Assembly: GCA_024734555.1 (NCBI GenBank)
Contig: JANPWX010000163.1
Coordinates: forward strand, 1,904,680-1,968,679
Direction: 5' to 3'
DNA from: Trochalopteron elliotii
Taxonomy: Eukaryota > Chordata > Aves > Passeriformes > Leiothrichidae
DNA length: 64,000 nucleotides
Below are positions 52,501 through 62,660 of the stretch, in pieces. The position numbers were made by a program, and so were the translations under genes. The stretch's first letter is position 1. Every line of letters starts with the position of its first letter. The notes beneath the pieces are model-generated. The model was given only the letters and a program-made list of their open reading frames with translations, was not told where the DNA came from and did not search any database.

Positions 52501-53210
52501 TTCTTGTGTTTCAATTAGATTTTAGTATTTAGTACACTTAGTATATTGATATCTATATTATCAACATTGCACACAGAAAATGGTACCATGGAAAAAGAAT
52601 ACCAAGAACGGAACATCACCAGGTTTTGGTGTTGCGGGTGTTTTTTTAAACCAGCAGCCGTAACCAGGATCCGACTGGCCCACGGGGCTTGCTTTTAGCC
52701 TGATGGGATCTGGGGCTGCTCTGATCAGAGGCAAAGACCTCTGAGACAGCGGGAGCCGGACCGTGCTTTCCGCAGGTCTCACTGACAACCTTCACGCACT
52801 GACAGGCAAACTTTTCAAGATCGAATTGACACTTTCAAGCGACAACTGCAAGAAGCCAGACTCTGCGGTCACGCAGCTCCGCGCTGCTGAACGCAATTTC
52901 AAAATAAGAAGCAACTGTAAAGAAGAAATGTGATGTGCACGCAGGAATCCAAACTCCGCGGCAACACAGCTGCGCGCGGATGTACCCCAGAAGCAATTTT
53001 AATTAAGGAACGTGTCTCTTTTCATGCAACACGGAGGGCACGCGGTTCTGAAGCGCTAAAAGGGGCGATTAAGCAGCTGCAAGGAGAGTGTAACTAAGAG
53101 CCTGCGAAGAGTTAAGCGGAGAACGGCGCGGGCGGAGCGGGGGCAGCCCCGAGCGCTGCGGGCGGCGCGGGCCCAGCCCGGCCGCGGGGACCCTTCCTCA
53201 CCTTGAACAT
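34504..53210 (-). CDS. APOO: Apolipoprotein O / MICOS complex subunit MIC26 (eight coding exons, complete)
   Basis: APOO (MIC26) is an inner-mitochondrial-membrane subunit of the MICOS complex that shapes cristae junctions; a secreted glycosylated form has also been described. Coding exons on the - strand, in transcript order, are 53202-53210, 49108-49215, 46668-46787, 43972-44026, 42795-42890, 40771-40862, 35471-35578 and 34504-34512. All introns are GT-AG and the joined frame is 597 nt, 198 aa, the length of human APOO. Residues 1-24 are a hydrophobic leader ([20 protein letters not shown]...VYAA). Residues 67-79 are [16 protein letters not shown]. The ApoO core has [20 protein letters not shown] (about 108-127), a membrane segment, then [20 protein letters not shown] and [12 protein letters not shown]. 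The tail is lysine-rich. It converges on SAT1, as in other vertebrates. The paralogue APOOL is less likely given the neighbours. Confidence 0.97.
35471..35578 (-). CDS. APOO: APOO coding exon 7 (residues 161-196)
   Basis: The acceptor TTTGTTTCAAAG precedes GTTGCTGGC. The exon encodes [20 protein letters not shown] and then [16 protein letters not shown], the conserved YDW...GYI element followed by a lysine-rich tail. Its donor is GTAAGA. Confidence 0.95.
35579..40770 (-). other. APOO: APOO intron 6 (contains a 21-bp minisatellite)
   Basis: A 5.2-kb AT-rich intron with no recognised exon or LINE. The only notable structure is the minisatellite at 37.69-37.92 kb. Frames at 37.4-38.4 kb are by-products of that array or chance. 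Confidence 0.7.
37693..37923. repeat. 21-bp minisatellite, 11 units
   Basis: Eleven head-to-tail units of 21 bp (consensus ACTGGGCACTGCTGGGATGG plus C) cover 231 bp. Variation is limited to a few sites: CAC/CAT in the middle, GGGAT/GGAAT/GGGGT near the end, and one AGAGC variant. Because the unit is a multiple of three and lacks stops, it is open in nearly all frames and yields seven-residue peptide repeats that have no coding meaning. It lies in APOO intron 6. Confidence 0.95.
40771..40862 (-). CDS. APOO: APOO coding exon 6 (residues 130-160)
   Basis: The acceptor GTTAAAAACAG precedes GCTCAAAAATA. The exon encodes [20 protein letters not shown] and then [11 protein letters not shown]. The donor GTCAGT is weaker than consensus but fits the conserved phase. 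Confidence 0.95.
42795..42890 (-). CDS. APOO: APOO coding exon 5 (residues 98-129)
   Basis: The acceptor CTTTTTTTCAG precedes AGGGCTATGAA. The exon encodes [20 protein letters not shown] and then [11 protein letters not shown], the most conserved ApoO-family block and the predicted membrane segment. Its donor is GTAAGT. Confidence 0.96.
43972..44026 (-). CDS. APOO: APOO coding exon 4 (residues 80-97)
   Basis: The acceptor TTTTTTTTCCAG precedes GATCTTTATGCC. The exon encodes [18 protein letters not shown] and ends one base into the next codon before GTAAAT. Confidence 0.94.
46668..46787 (-). CDS. APOO: APOO coding exon 3 (residues 40-79)
   Basis: The acceptor TAATATTCACAG precedes CTGTCACTG. 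The exon encodes [20 protein letters not shown] and ends [14 protein letters not shown], matching the LSLYS...LRH..EPYT.WCQ pattern of the family. Its donor is GTATAA. Confidence 0.95.
47648..48300 (-). other. Unrecognised segment with a 165-codon frame inside APOO intron 2
   Basis: A frame of 165 codons on the - strand (48145 to 47648) crosses a segment that is GC-richer at its high-coordinate end (48.0-48.25 kb) than the rest of the intron. The peptide has hydrophobic stretches toward its end ([20 protein letters not shown]) but no domain I recognise. It lies inside a host intron on the transcribed strand. It may be an old repeat insertion or a chance frame. Confidence 0.25.
49108..49215 (-). 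CDS. APOO: APOO coding exon 2 (residues 4-39)
   Basis: The acceptor TGTTTCCAG precedes GTAATTCGG. The exon encodes [20 protein letters not shown] and then [16 protein letters not shown]. This is the hydrophobic leader, the putative cleavage region and the start of the mature protein. Its donor is GTGAGT. Confidence 0.94.
49216..53201 (-). other. APOO: APOO intron 1
   Basis: A 4-kb intron containing a CR1 fragment near 52.3-52.5 kb and a GC-richer patch at 50.05-50.47 kb. On the - strand that patch has a pyrimidine tract with AG near 50325 and a possible GTGAGC donor near 50255. An alternative exon there is conceivable but not supported by a known protein. Confidence 0.6.
52282..52515 (-). 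mobile_element. CR1 LINE 3' fragment in APOO intron 1
   Basis: Reverse-oriented CR1. On + it starts with TCACAGACTCACAGAATTG (the complement of the CR1 tail) and continues with the typical 'GGAGATCATCCAGTCCAAAC', 'GGTGACACAGGAACATGTCC' and 'AAGAAGTTCTTCCTCATGTT' blocks, where it is truncated. Same strand as APOO. Confidence 0.88.
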
Positions 53211-53330
53211 GGCGGCGCCGGGCGCGCGGCGACGGAGCGATGGCGTCACCGCGGCGTGACGTCAGGAGGGCGGCCCCGCCCGCCGCCCGCCCGGGGAGCG
53301 GAGAGGGTCAAATGTTCATGGTCCGCCATG
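53100..53330 (-). promoter_or_regulatory. APOO: APOO CpG-island promoter with CRE and YY1-type sites
   Basis: A short G+C and CpG-rich block surrounds the first exon. A perfect palindromic CRE, TGACGTCA, is at 53257-53264, about 47 bp upstream of the start codon on the - strand. AACATGGCGGC at 53206-53216 matches the YY1 consensus in antisense and overlaps the APOO start codon; on the sense strand it reads GCCGCCATGTT, an optimal initiation context. No TATA box was seen. The transcription start is probably within the island, giving a short 5' UTR. YY1 and CREB/ATF input is common for nuclear-encoded mitochondrial genes. Binding itself is inferred. Confidence 0.75.
53202..53210 (-). CDS. APOO: APOO coding exon 1 (MFK)
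   Basis: GCCGCC ATG TTC AAG followed by GTGAGG. It encodes the first three residues MFK, as in mammalian APOO, and ends in phase 0. It lies in the CpG island just upstream of intron 1. Confidence 0.93.
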
Positions 53331-53462
53331 CGGGGACGGCCTCGGACTTGTGGGGGACGAAAGTGAGGTGCCGCAGTGCCGAAAGGGTTGACACCCTAGC
53401 CCTCGGCCCCGCAGCGAGGCTGGGTGTGGTACCCTGCAGCCTTTGTAAAGAAGGTTCGGCTG

Positions 53463-53930
53463 TTCAGAGATCACAGAATCTGTCACAGGATCACGGAATC
53501 AGTTAGGTTGGAAAAGACCTCTGAGGTCGTCGAATCCAAGCTGTGACCGAGCACCACCTTGTCAGCTGGTGTCATGGCACTGAATGCCACGTCCAGTCTT
53601 TCCTTAAACACTTCTAGGGACGGTGACTCCCACCAGCAGTCCGTTCCAGTGTCTACTCACCTATTCTGTGAAGGAATTCTTCCTAATGTCCAACCTAAAC
53701 CTTCCCTGGCACAGCTTAAGACTGTGTCCTCTCGTCCTGTTGCAGGCTGCCTGGCAGAAGAGACCGAGCCCCCCTGGCTGTACCCTCCTGTCAGGGAGTT
53801 TATAGGGTGATAACATCACCCCTGAGCCTCCTTTTCACCTGGCTGAACAACCCCGGCTCCCTCAGCTGCTCCTCACGGGACTTGTGCTCCAGACCCTTCA
53901 GCTTCACTGCTCCTCTCTCTCGCTGACAGT
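53463..53930 (-). mobile_element. CR1 LINE 3' copy next to the APOO promoter
   Basis: Reverse-oriented CR1, with the tail at about 53467-53495 on + (TCACAGAATCTGTCACAGG, ATCACGGAATC). The typical blocks 'TTAGGTTGGAAAAGACCTCT', 'GAATTCTTCCTAATGTCCAA' and 'CTGTGTCCTCTCGTCCTGTT' follow. It is truncated at about 53.93 kb. It begins only about 250 bp upstream of the APOO first exon. The + strand frame from 53240 that crosses into it is not a gene. Confidence 0.88.
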
Positions 53931-53946
53931 ATCATTTGGATGGGTG

Positions 53947-54310
53947 TGCTGGCTTTGGTTGGAGTAAATTCTCTTCACAGTGGCTGGTAAGGGGCCATGT
54001 ACTGGATTAGTGCTGAACACAGGGCTGACAATACAGAGATGTTTTTGTTACTCACGTGTTGAAGACAGAATATCCCTTCTGTCAGCTGGGGTTACCTGTC
54101 CCGGATGTGTCTCCACCTACACACTCCCAGTCCCTGGCCAGCATGGCCCTATGAAAAGCAGAAAAGGCCTTGACTCTCTCTCTGTAAGCCCTGCTCAGCA
54201 ATAACAAAAACATCTCTGTTTTATCAGCCCTGTGTTCAGCACTAATCCAATACACAGCTCCTAACCAGCCACTGTGAAGAGAATTAACTCTACTCCAGCC
54301 AATACCAGCA
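53947..54310 (-). mobile_element. LTR-like endogenous retrovirus fragment with inverted duplication of its start
   Basis: Two arms are inverted copies of one another: 53947-54050 on + and 54203-54310 on -. Each arm contains the TTCTCTTCACAGTGGCTGGT, GTGCTGAACACAGGGCTGA and AGATGTTTTTGTTA blocks. About 150 bp lie between them. The - strand copy continues into the spacer with sequence I associate with a widespread bird ERV LTR (GTCAAGGCCTTTTCTGC, GGGACAG, GGGATATTC), so the second arm plus spacer looks like a partial LTR and the first arm an inverted duplicate of its beginning. No viral gene is present. A non-autonomous foldback DNA transposon is the alternative. Confidence 0.6.
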
Positions 54311-54363
54311 CAATGGGGCTAGTGTATGGATAGGGTTCTGTGCCTTTCTAATCTCATTATATT

Positions 54364-54386
54364 AAAAAAAAAAAAAAAAAAAAAAA
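54364..54386. repeat. Poly(A) run
   Basis: About 23 consecutive A between ATATT and TCCAAGC, just downstream of the LTR-like element. It could be a retroposition tail or simple repeat. Confidence 0.85.
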
Positions 54387-54596
54387 TCCAAGCACCCTTT
54401 TCTCAGTAGTTTTACACTCTTTGGTGTCTGCATCCCCTGTGGCAGCTCCCAGCTCACTTGAGTTGGACAGGTGGAAGTTTTTTCTGCTCACATCTGCAGC
54501 AAGGGAGGGTCCTGTGTACATCCCATGGTGACTGACTTGTAACTCAGTGGGAGATGAATGTCAGAAATGAGAAGTGCTAAATTTCTGTCAGAAAAT

Positions 54597-54665
54597 GGAC
54601 CTGGAACAGGCTGCCCAGGGAGGTGGTAGAATCACCATCCCTGGAGGTGTTCAAAAAACATAGTT
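54597..54665 (+). mobile_element. CR1 LINE scrap
   Basis: A short + oriented CR1 segment: ACCTGGAACAGGCTGCCCAG, then GAGGTGGTAGAATCACCATC and CCTGGAGGTGTTCAAAAAAC. Both ends are truncated. Confidence 0.8.
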
Positions 54666-54900
54666 TCTTGAAAAAAGCTAATATTGATTTTATAATATGA
54701 ATAGCGCCGTGTTAGTCCTAGAAAATGTTATTAGAAGAATTTTAATGCAAAAGGTGAATCACCTGAAGAAAATGGTAGCAAACAGTTCATCAGGAGCAGT
54801 ACCGTGGAAAGACAGACAAGGTATGCACCCTTGTACGATTTTCTTTGTGATGATAGTTTTTATTGTTCCCTCTTAAAATGTCTGTATTTCTTTACTGCAG

Positions 54901-55105
54901 ATTCTTTATAGAGCTAACAGAAGCAGCTATAGCAGGAAGAAGTTTAGCCACTGCATTGCAGAACTGAGCAATGCTCCTTAACAGGCAAATTAATGGGACA
55001 GCAGAAATACCATGAATAAATGGTACAAGATGAGCTCCAGTACCCACAGACAATACTGATATTTTGTTATGGATTTGGTTATAAAGATTTTAGCATGGAA
55101 GAGTT
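54901..55105 (+). pseudogene. CXorf58: CXorf58-like degraded exon
   Basis: The acceptor TATTTCTTTACTGCAG precedes the segment. Frame 1 gives ILYRANRSSYSRKKFS; after a shift the next frame gives KLMGQQKYHE, a TAA at 55017-55019, then MVQDELQYPQ; after another shift VMDLVIK. As I recall vertebrate CXorf58, it has a segment of the form KLMGERKFH..MEDERIFP...TDIMDVV. The two match position by position with conservative changes, and the distance from the first to the second part (86 nt) fits. The stop and at least two frameshifts make it non-functional. The family function is not established. This needs alignment to confirm. Confidence 0.5.
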
Positions 55106-55885
55106 AAACCTAAAATGTACCTAAGTGACCAGTCACTGAGGAACACTAATTGTCCTCTTTCTCCATTGCACCATGCTTTGCACAATCAGCTACATTTACA
55201 GAATATAAGCAGCCAGAATGAAGCAAATGTTTATGGAAAATTGATTTTGCAGCATTTTGTGGAGGTTTTGTCAGGATGTGGTGTGATGATGTCGTTTGCA
55301 AAGCAGTTGCATTTCTTGATGCATTTTATAAATAATTCTCAAGGAGTTTGAGAAAGAAAATGTTCAAAGCTCAAAATGATAGGTGAGCCCACAAAAGGAG
55401 TGATGACATCAAGGTGAATAATGGCACCTGCTCTGGTTAGTTGTCAACCAAAGCCAAGTCCCATGCCATGGGTAGGATTGACCATTCCTCAGTTTTTGCA
55501 GGGGGCAGACGTAAGAATATCTCAAATACATGGTCTTTTTAAGTTTGGTACGTGAACAGTAAAGAAAATTCCAATTCTTTCTGGACATAAAATGGTGTAA
55601 ATGTTACATATATGTATTTTTGTCATCAATTTATATGTAGTGGCTATACCACAATTATTAATACAATTACGTAACACAGATATAAATATCTGAAGAACAG
55701 ATGGTTGTTTCAAAAAAAATTTAATCCAAGTAATTTTATTAGCTCAGGCACCTTCACTGCACTTTTTTCATTAATGTGGAAGTTAATCTTTAAAACTACT
55801 GATATTATTAAAATAAATGGGAAAACATTTGTGGAGAACAATACAAATATATGTGCTTTCATGTAGTTATATTCTTCTCTTATGC

Positions 55886-56056
55886 TGGAGGAGGTTGTCC
55901 CTTCAAAATTTCCCTGGAACAAGGATAATATATGCCATAATGGATTATGCACAGTCCAAAACACTGTCAGACAGGCTTAAAAAGGAGATGAATTTTCTGC
56001 TGCTGAGGCCACGGAATAAAGAGGTTTGGCATGATTGACTCCTGGCAGTTTCCAAT
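55886..56056 (+). pseudogene. CXorf58: CXorf58-like exon with in-frame stop
   Basis: The open part reads WRRLSLQNFPGTRIIYAIMD and then RLKKEMNFLLLRPRNKEVWH. It resembles the segment of vertebrate CXorf58 with the pattern WRKLNLENIP...RLRNEMKFLLQRP as I remember it. An in-frame TGA at 56036-56038 falls where the mammalian protein continues; after it the frame resumes (LLAVSN) up to a strong GTAAGA donor at 56057. The splice donor is thus intact while the frame is broken. The upstream boundary is uncertain (an AG at 55865-55866 or 55889-55890). It lies on + next to APOO on -, the arrangement expected for CXorf58. Confidence 0.6.
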
Positions 56057-56059
56057 GTA

Positions 56060-59000
56060 AGAACCTCTAGCAAATTTCAGGTTGATTTTGCATGCCAATG
56101 TTTTTCTTTCTCCTTGGTAATTGGCATTTCTAAAGAGTTGTGAAAGACACATTTCCTTCAGAAAACTGCAGCTCAGAGAAGCTTGAAAACGTTGCCACAG
56201 TTCATAAACTATGTCATCACAGGCAGAAATACAATTTAAGAAACCTGATCTCTAATCCTCTGCATTAGCCATTATGGTCTGAGCTTTCATAATGTTGTAT
56301 TAGATTGCTTGTTTACAGTTTATTTTTTGGTCAGGAAAATAAGATCAGTCCTTTACTACTAATAAAATCACAGTTCTTTTCCATAGATTTATAATTGTAG
56401 GGAAAATTGATTTGTTGGACATTAATGTTAAAATCTCAGTATGTAACATCTGTCCATCAAATATGAATGAAGTTACCTACTCACACTGATCAGTGGAAAA
56501 CATAATTCTGGAAGACTGGTTTATTTTGATGTTCTCCTTAATGATAAATCTTCTTGTATATTAAAACAAACAAGCCCAACACCCCCCATGTTTTTCCACG
56601 CACCTTTTCTTATTAAAACAAATTATTTTTTTAAAATACTGTGACTTGCCACCAGCTTTGTCAGCCTGTTTAGAATTGGGTTTTGATGTCTTTATAAAAC
56701 AAACTGCTATTCCACCTCTTAGAGCTTTTTGTTTGTGTTGTGTTTTAAGTGGAAAGGATGCTGTTTGGCAGATCTCTCTTCAAGTTCATTGAAGATATGT
56801 AGTTAATAGGACATACACAACCACAGGGGCTCCAGTAAATTCAACCTTCAGTTGTTAAGCAGCTTCACCCAATGCTGTGAGCCTGGTGCTCTAAATGCCC
56901 ACAAAAGGCACAGTGGGAGGGGGCATGTCAGACACACAGTTTTGCTGGTTGGCTCTGCAAATTGATCAATGATCAGTTTCTCAGGTTTCTGTCACTTTCA
57001 GCAAATAGTTGTTAGGTAGTTAATTGAACTGGCTTTTATTGGGTGCACAATGACAGACTTTTCACAAGGCCTTTATGAAGGGGGAGTAGTTTGCATGTCC
57101 ATAAGAATACTCCTCCATCCTTTCTAATTCATTCCCTTCCTAAATAAAAACAAAATTGAACAGATTTTTGTATTTAATGATACTGTCTTATTTAGAGTGA
57201 AACTTACCTTGTGCTTTTACTTTTCACACTTAAGGTGGATCGTTTTTCAACGTTTGTCAGAGGCACTTCATTAGCAGCTACAAGGTCTGAAGTCACACAT
57301 TCAGGAAGTAAACTGGGTGTTGAGAACAGATGCCATTGCAGAGTTATTTGTGCTTTCCCACTGACCTACCTTTAATTGCAGCGAAGTCCTTACTGCATTC
57401 ACATCTGAGGTAAACCAGGACTTGAATTTCAGCACCTGTTGTCTCACCAGCTTTGTCACATTTTGACAGCATCCAAAATACAATCAGTGCTTTCCAAATA
57501 AAGATTCTATAATCCAAGACAAGGGACAGGTAGAAGAGAGACATAAATAATGCAGAAACCCCAGTGTAATTCAACTGCATCTACTTCACTTTTGATATTA
57601 CCACGGTTAAAAACCCAAACATTCCTTCCCTAATTCAAATCCTTGGCTTCTCACTGCAGCCTCCAGTAGTTCTGCTTCCACATTTTTCAGGTACTCTTTC
57701 CAGCTGCAATGAATAATTCCTCTGTCATTCTATCAATGAGTTTTTGATATCACCAACAGAGATGTGTGGATTGCCTAGTCAAGCACAGATAACAGGTTAT
57801 CAGTAGCAGTGAGAACACAAACAGCTTTTTAATGCCCTTAAGTACCCATCACAACAAAGCCCAACTCCTTTCAAAATTCAAATGCACCTCAGATTTCAGT
57901 TGAACAGGATACATTCTGGAAATCAACTGAGGCTAGAAGATGAAAGGTCCTGCATCTTTGCCAGTCTTTATATATTTTGTGCATGATTTTTTTTTTACCT
58001 TAAAAATTATTTCCACAGTAATCCCTAATTTCTTAGCAAGGTGATGTGAATAGCTTTACCTTATTTGCCTGTAAATGTATTGATTTACATATATTCATAA
58101 ATATGCATATATATTAAGTGTAGTACATTATTTACCTAAACGAGTTTTTGGCCTACCAAATAATTTTCAATTAAAGGTACACATTCCCTCTGGAAGCAAA
58201 ATGCCCTTTTTGGGACATAATCTGGTTTCTGTGCAAAGCACTCATTAAAAAGCAAAGCACTTCTGCAGTTCCTTGCTCTGTGGTACCATGGCATTTGTTT
58301 AGGCTGGGTTTGCACCTTTGCATTCCTTTGCCTCATATTAATTAAAACCCATCATATCTGGTACCTTCCACTATTTCTTCCTTCCTGGGAGCATTTGTCA
58401 CAAAGGAGCAACACTCAGCCTTACACAAGCTTAATCCTGAAGTGCATTTAGGAAACTCTAGGACACGTTCCAGGGGCCCTTCATGATCACTAATGAAACT
58501 GGTCATTTAGATAGTTTCCCCTAATAATCCCTTATCTGTTTAACACACCTTATCCCCTACTGCTTCTCCTTTGTGACACTGTTGATGTCTACCCTCTCTC
58601 CCCCTCTGGAGAAGGGCTGTGGCTGCTATGATTGCAGCTCATGGTGTAGGAACTGAGGGGGCACAGGGTAGTGGGGCACAGCCTGACAGAGTCTTTACTT
58701 TTAACTGCTTCCATCAAGCACAGCATTTGAAACTACCTCCTCAGGCTCATAAATTAGTACAACATGGTGCTGGCACACCAAAAACCCAATGCCTTAGCTT
58801 GCTTTGTTTTATAGATGAGAAAAATGTCACATTTCTCAACTGTGACTAAATAGGTTCTCACTCCTCTCTGCATATACCAATGGAGGGTATTACATGGGCC
58901 CAGAAACTGAATGTTACAAATAGGAGCAACTTCGCTGAACATCAAGAGCAGCAATTGCATGAATTGAAAAGCCTGAGGGATCAATCCATTGTTACAGAAA

Positions 59001-61397
59001 ATGGGAATATGAAACAGGTAAATTGTATGTCTGCTTCCAGACATTATCTCTGGAGGATATGGGATGATTTCCATCCACAGCAAATGCATAAATCATCAAA
59101 AGTTAAAGTACTGGAAAATTCCTAACCCATCCAGTCACTTTAATGCGTTCTGGCCTACTTTGAACCAGGCTGCAGATCTGAGAGCAGATCTCTCTGTGGC
59201 TTTCTACTCCAGTTTAACAAGTTTAGCAAAAAATACATTCTTGTAATTAATTTTTACCATGGGAAAAATAAAAGTCTCTGCACAGCAAAGCTAGGACAAA
59301 ACCAAAATTGAGAAACTGATCACTTTTTAAGGAGCATAAATTCTGCAGAGTACAGTTGGTTATTATTTGGGTGTTAACAATTTTGTACTGAGATTTCCTT
59401 GGCTAAGATATTTTGTTTATTTAACTTACATAGAGTCAGACTCACTCCCCTTGTTTTCAGAGAATGGCACTAAGCCAAAATCCACCTCTTCCAGAAAACA
59501 GCTAACACTTCCAAGGTTGTTAATTCGATCAGTTCCCAGATTTAAGACCATGAAAAGTCATTCAACTAAAAGCTACAGTTCAGTTAATTATCTTCACCAT
59601 CTTTTTCCTTCTGACTGCATAATTTTGGATAATGTCAGGAGAAAGATTAGGAAAAATTATGACTTGACAGTAACTTCCTGATTGCAATAAATGAACTTCA
59701 AATCAAAAGAAATAGACATATTTTTAAAAAAAGCTTTTGCCCTCTGAAACATCTTCTTCTGAAACTCTGGTATTTTGGATTTCATTACAGTAGGTTAAAA
59801 TTCAGTTCTTGGTATCAAGTTGCCACCTGTGTTAGATGAAAAAATCCTTGCAGAACTACCTGTAAGAGCCAGAGGAAGAAGTAAGAGCACGTGTGACACA
59901 AGGTAAATTCTATGGAACATCCTCAGCAGACCAAGGACACCTAAGTAACTTGGACTCTTTTCTGGGCATAAATTTGCCAAGAGGGCTTTCTGAGAGATGG
60001 GGGATGATAGCAGAGCAACTCCTTGCTTTCCAGGAGTGAAAATAAAGGTCATCACTACACCAGCATAGGTGAAGCACTTAAGCCATGCCTTGCATCAACA
60101 CCAGAAGCACAATCCCATGCATTTTGTATGACTCTGGCAATCTGGGAAAGTAAACACAAGAGGAACCCACTGACCACCTTAGAATTTTTACTCTGAAATG
60201 ACAGAACTTAAACACAGAGGAAATACTTGGTTTCTGCTGGCATTATGTAATTCCTTTGACAAAGAAAGGATGGTAAAGTCAGAAAGTCTCATCAATAGCA
60301 CTGAAGTATGTATAAACAGACCCACACCATGCACAATTCACCACAGGAGAAAAAAGATTCTCATACAGAAAAAATAATTACATGGTGTAACTCAAACTTC
60401 TGAGATGAAATACATGAAAAACTCCAAATAAACCAATGTTTAGAACATGCCTGAGGACATATTGAAAAGGCTGTGGGAAAAGAGGCTGCCAGCTTAAACC
60501 AATCTGGTAAAATTAAACAGTGCAATAAAAGGGTTAACCATTAAAGCCCTCTACCTCATTAGAAAACAGATATTTTATTCAGCACCACTGATTGAACAAT
60601 ATTTTTTGTAATACAGGAGAAATACTGCCAAGGGTGATATCACCAGGAGACATTTGAAGACATCAGATACACAGCAAAGACTTATTTTTTTAGTTCCTTT
60701 AAATACCACATACCATGAATCTAGAATGTTTGGTGCTCAGCACATGATGGTTAATGTTGGCATTCATTCCAGTGGATAGATGACTTACCAGTCACTGCAG
60801 GCTTAAACAGACATCATGATGAGGTTTATTTTTACCTGTAAACATTGCCCAAAGCACCTGTCAGCACAACTATAGATCAAATGTAGAAGTGTCAATGAAA
60901 ACAAGAAATGGAAGCTGCCTTTACACATATTCCCTACCCTCTTTCCTGAATGAAGGTTTTGCCCATGCCAAGAAAGTTGCCTTGGACCAGGCAGTACTTC
61001 AGTTAAACACTGAACCATCAGGAAGATTTGACAGGCTAGAGACTGGGTTGGAGATCACATATCCACAAGATGTGTTATGAACTCAAAAGGTACAGAACTG
61101 AATCTGTGCAACACCCAAAGCAATGCTGCCTTTCCATATTAGGAAGCTAATGGATTCAAAAAAGAAACAAACAAAAAAAAAATCCCCAACACAAAAACCA
61201 GAACCCCAAAACCCCAGTCTATAACAAAGGGGGAACAGCCGTTGAAATTAAAAATTTCATGTCAACAAGGATAATTCATAGCAAAGAATATAGAAGGCAT
61301 TCATCGAATAAGCTCTTTACCAAAATAACATGAATTTCATACCATACAAAACAAGTAAACACAGATTACTAATTACTGTCAAAAAATAAGGCCACAT

Positions 61398-61431
<34 letters not shown>

Positions 61432-62660
61432 GAATTTGGTATGGACCACCCAAAGTGTGAGAGCTCTTAGTGAAACAATGGGAATTTTGTTGGAGATGCC
61501 TGACGAACTACAGAGGTGCTAACAAATAAGTAAAGTCAGGCATTGTGACATCTTGGAGAAAAGGTATTGCCAAAAATTCAACCTGGCTCACTGAGAAGGG
61601 AAATTAAAAAGGCAAATAAAAAGAAATGTAAGTGATACTTACAGCGTGAAAAGATTGTCATCTTCTCATCCACTGTATCAGACTAATGCATTTGGTCTCC
61701 TTTTGAACTCAAAACAGGGACATATCACAATTAAAAGTGGCCCTTTCTCCCTTTAATTCATCCACAGCATTCTTCCATTAAACAGTACATTGTGTAGGAT
61801 GAAGAAAAGTTACTAAAAAAGCAGAGGAAGGAAGGGGGATGGGGAAAGTTACTTTAAAGTAATTTGAATTATTAAAATAAAACTAAAATGCTATTTTAGA
61901 ACTCATTATTGAAAAAAAATAAAGACACCACAGTTATTTTCAAACATTCCTGACAGCAGACTTTTAAACCAGGGGCTTTGATCTGAGAGTGACTTGACAA
62001 AATAGTGACAGAGAAAGGAAAAGTGTGGCAATGGACTGACAAGGAAGGCTTTCATCAGACTGCTTGAGAAAATAGGATTATAACCTGTTTTACCTGCCCT
62101 CCCACCCTGCTCCCCCTCCCTGGCATTGAATGCTGGTCCAACACTTTAATCCTGAAATGAAGTTTCCCCATTCCAGTTACAGGAAATGTTAAGGAGTATA
62201 TCCTGGCCTGCTGGCACTCTGAGCTCTCAGTGTGTGATGAACATACACAGTCTGGGAGGGTCTGGGAGCCCTAAGTCCCATATACCCCACAGCAGGGAAT
62301 GGTCTCTCCTGGCTGCTGAGCAGCACCACAGGCTGCCCCGGCTGCTCAGCCTCAGCAGTTTAAATTCACAACTTCACACTGGGGGCAAATGTAACAACCA
62401 AGTCAACTCCCAGAGTGAACAGATAAACACACTACAGCAATTAAGACTGGAAGACTGTAAAATAAAGCTGAAGAGAAGAGCTTGAAGTTGCTTGTGTAAG
62501 CACATCCAACTTGATGGGATAGCTAGAACAAAATCTTACATAAACATTGCAACAAGACAGTTTTGAAGAGGTGTTTAACTGAGAGTCATCTTTGAAGTCC
62601 TGGAGAAAATAATCCAGGTCCACTACATTTTTGAGTATTACAAAGTTTACACAAGAGTGT
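56060..62660. other. AT-rich region with no supported gene
   Basis: Remaining CXorf58-like exons were sought here and not found. Frames of up to 111 codons (for example 58754-59089 on - and 59367-59681 on +) show no domain. An A27 run is at 61402-61428. No LINE copy was recognised. Confidence 0.4.
61402..61428. repeat. A27 homopolymer run
   Basis: Twenty-seven consecutive A between CCACATATTT and GAAGAATTTGG. Confidence 0.85.

Noticed and set aside
53240..53506. Plus-strand 88-codon frame starting in the APOO CpG island as a divergent gene
   Set aside because: It runs out of the GC-rich promoter straight into a CR1 copy and shows no similarity to the CXorf58 N-terminus.
58880..59125. Plus-strand 81-codon frame as a further CXorf58-like exon
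   Set aside because: No alignment to the expected C-terminal part of CXorf58 could be made.
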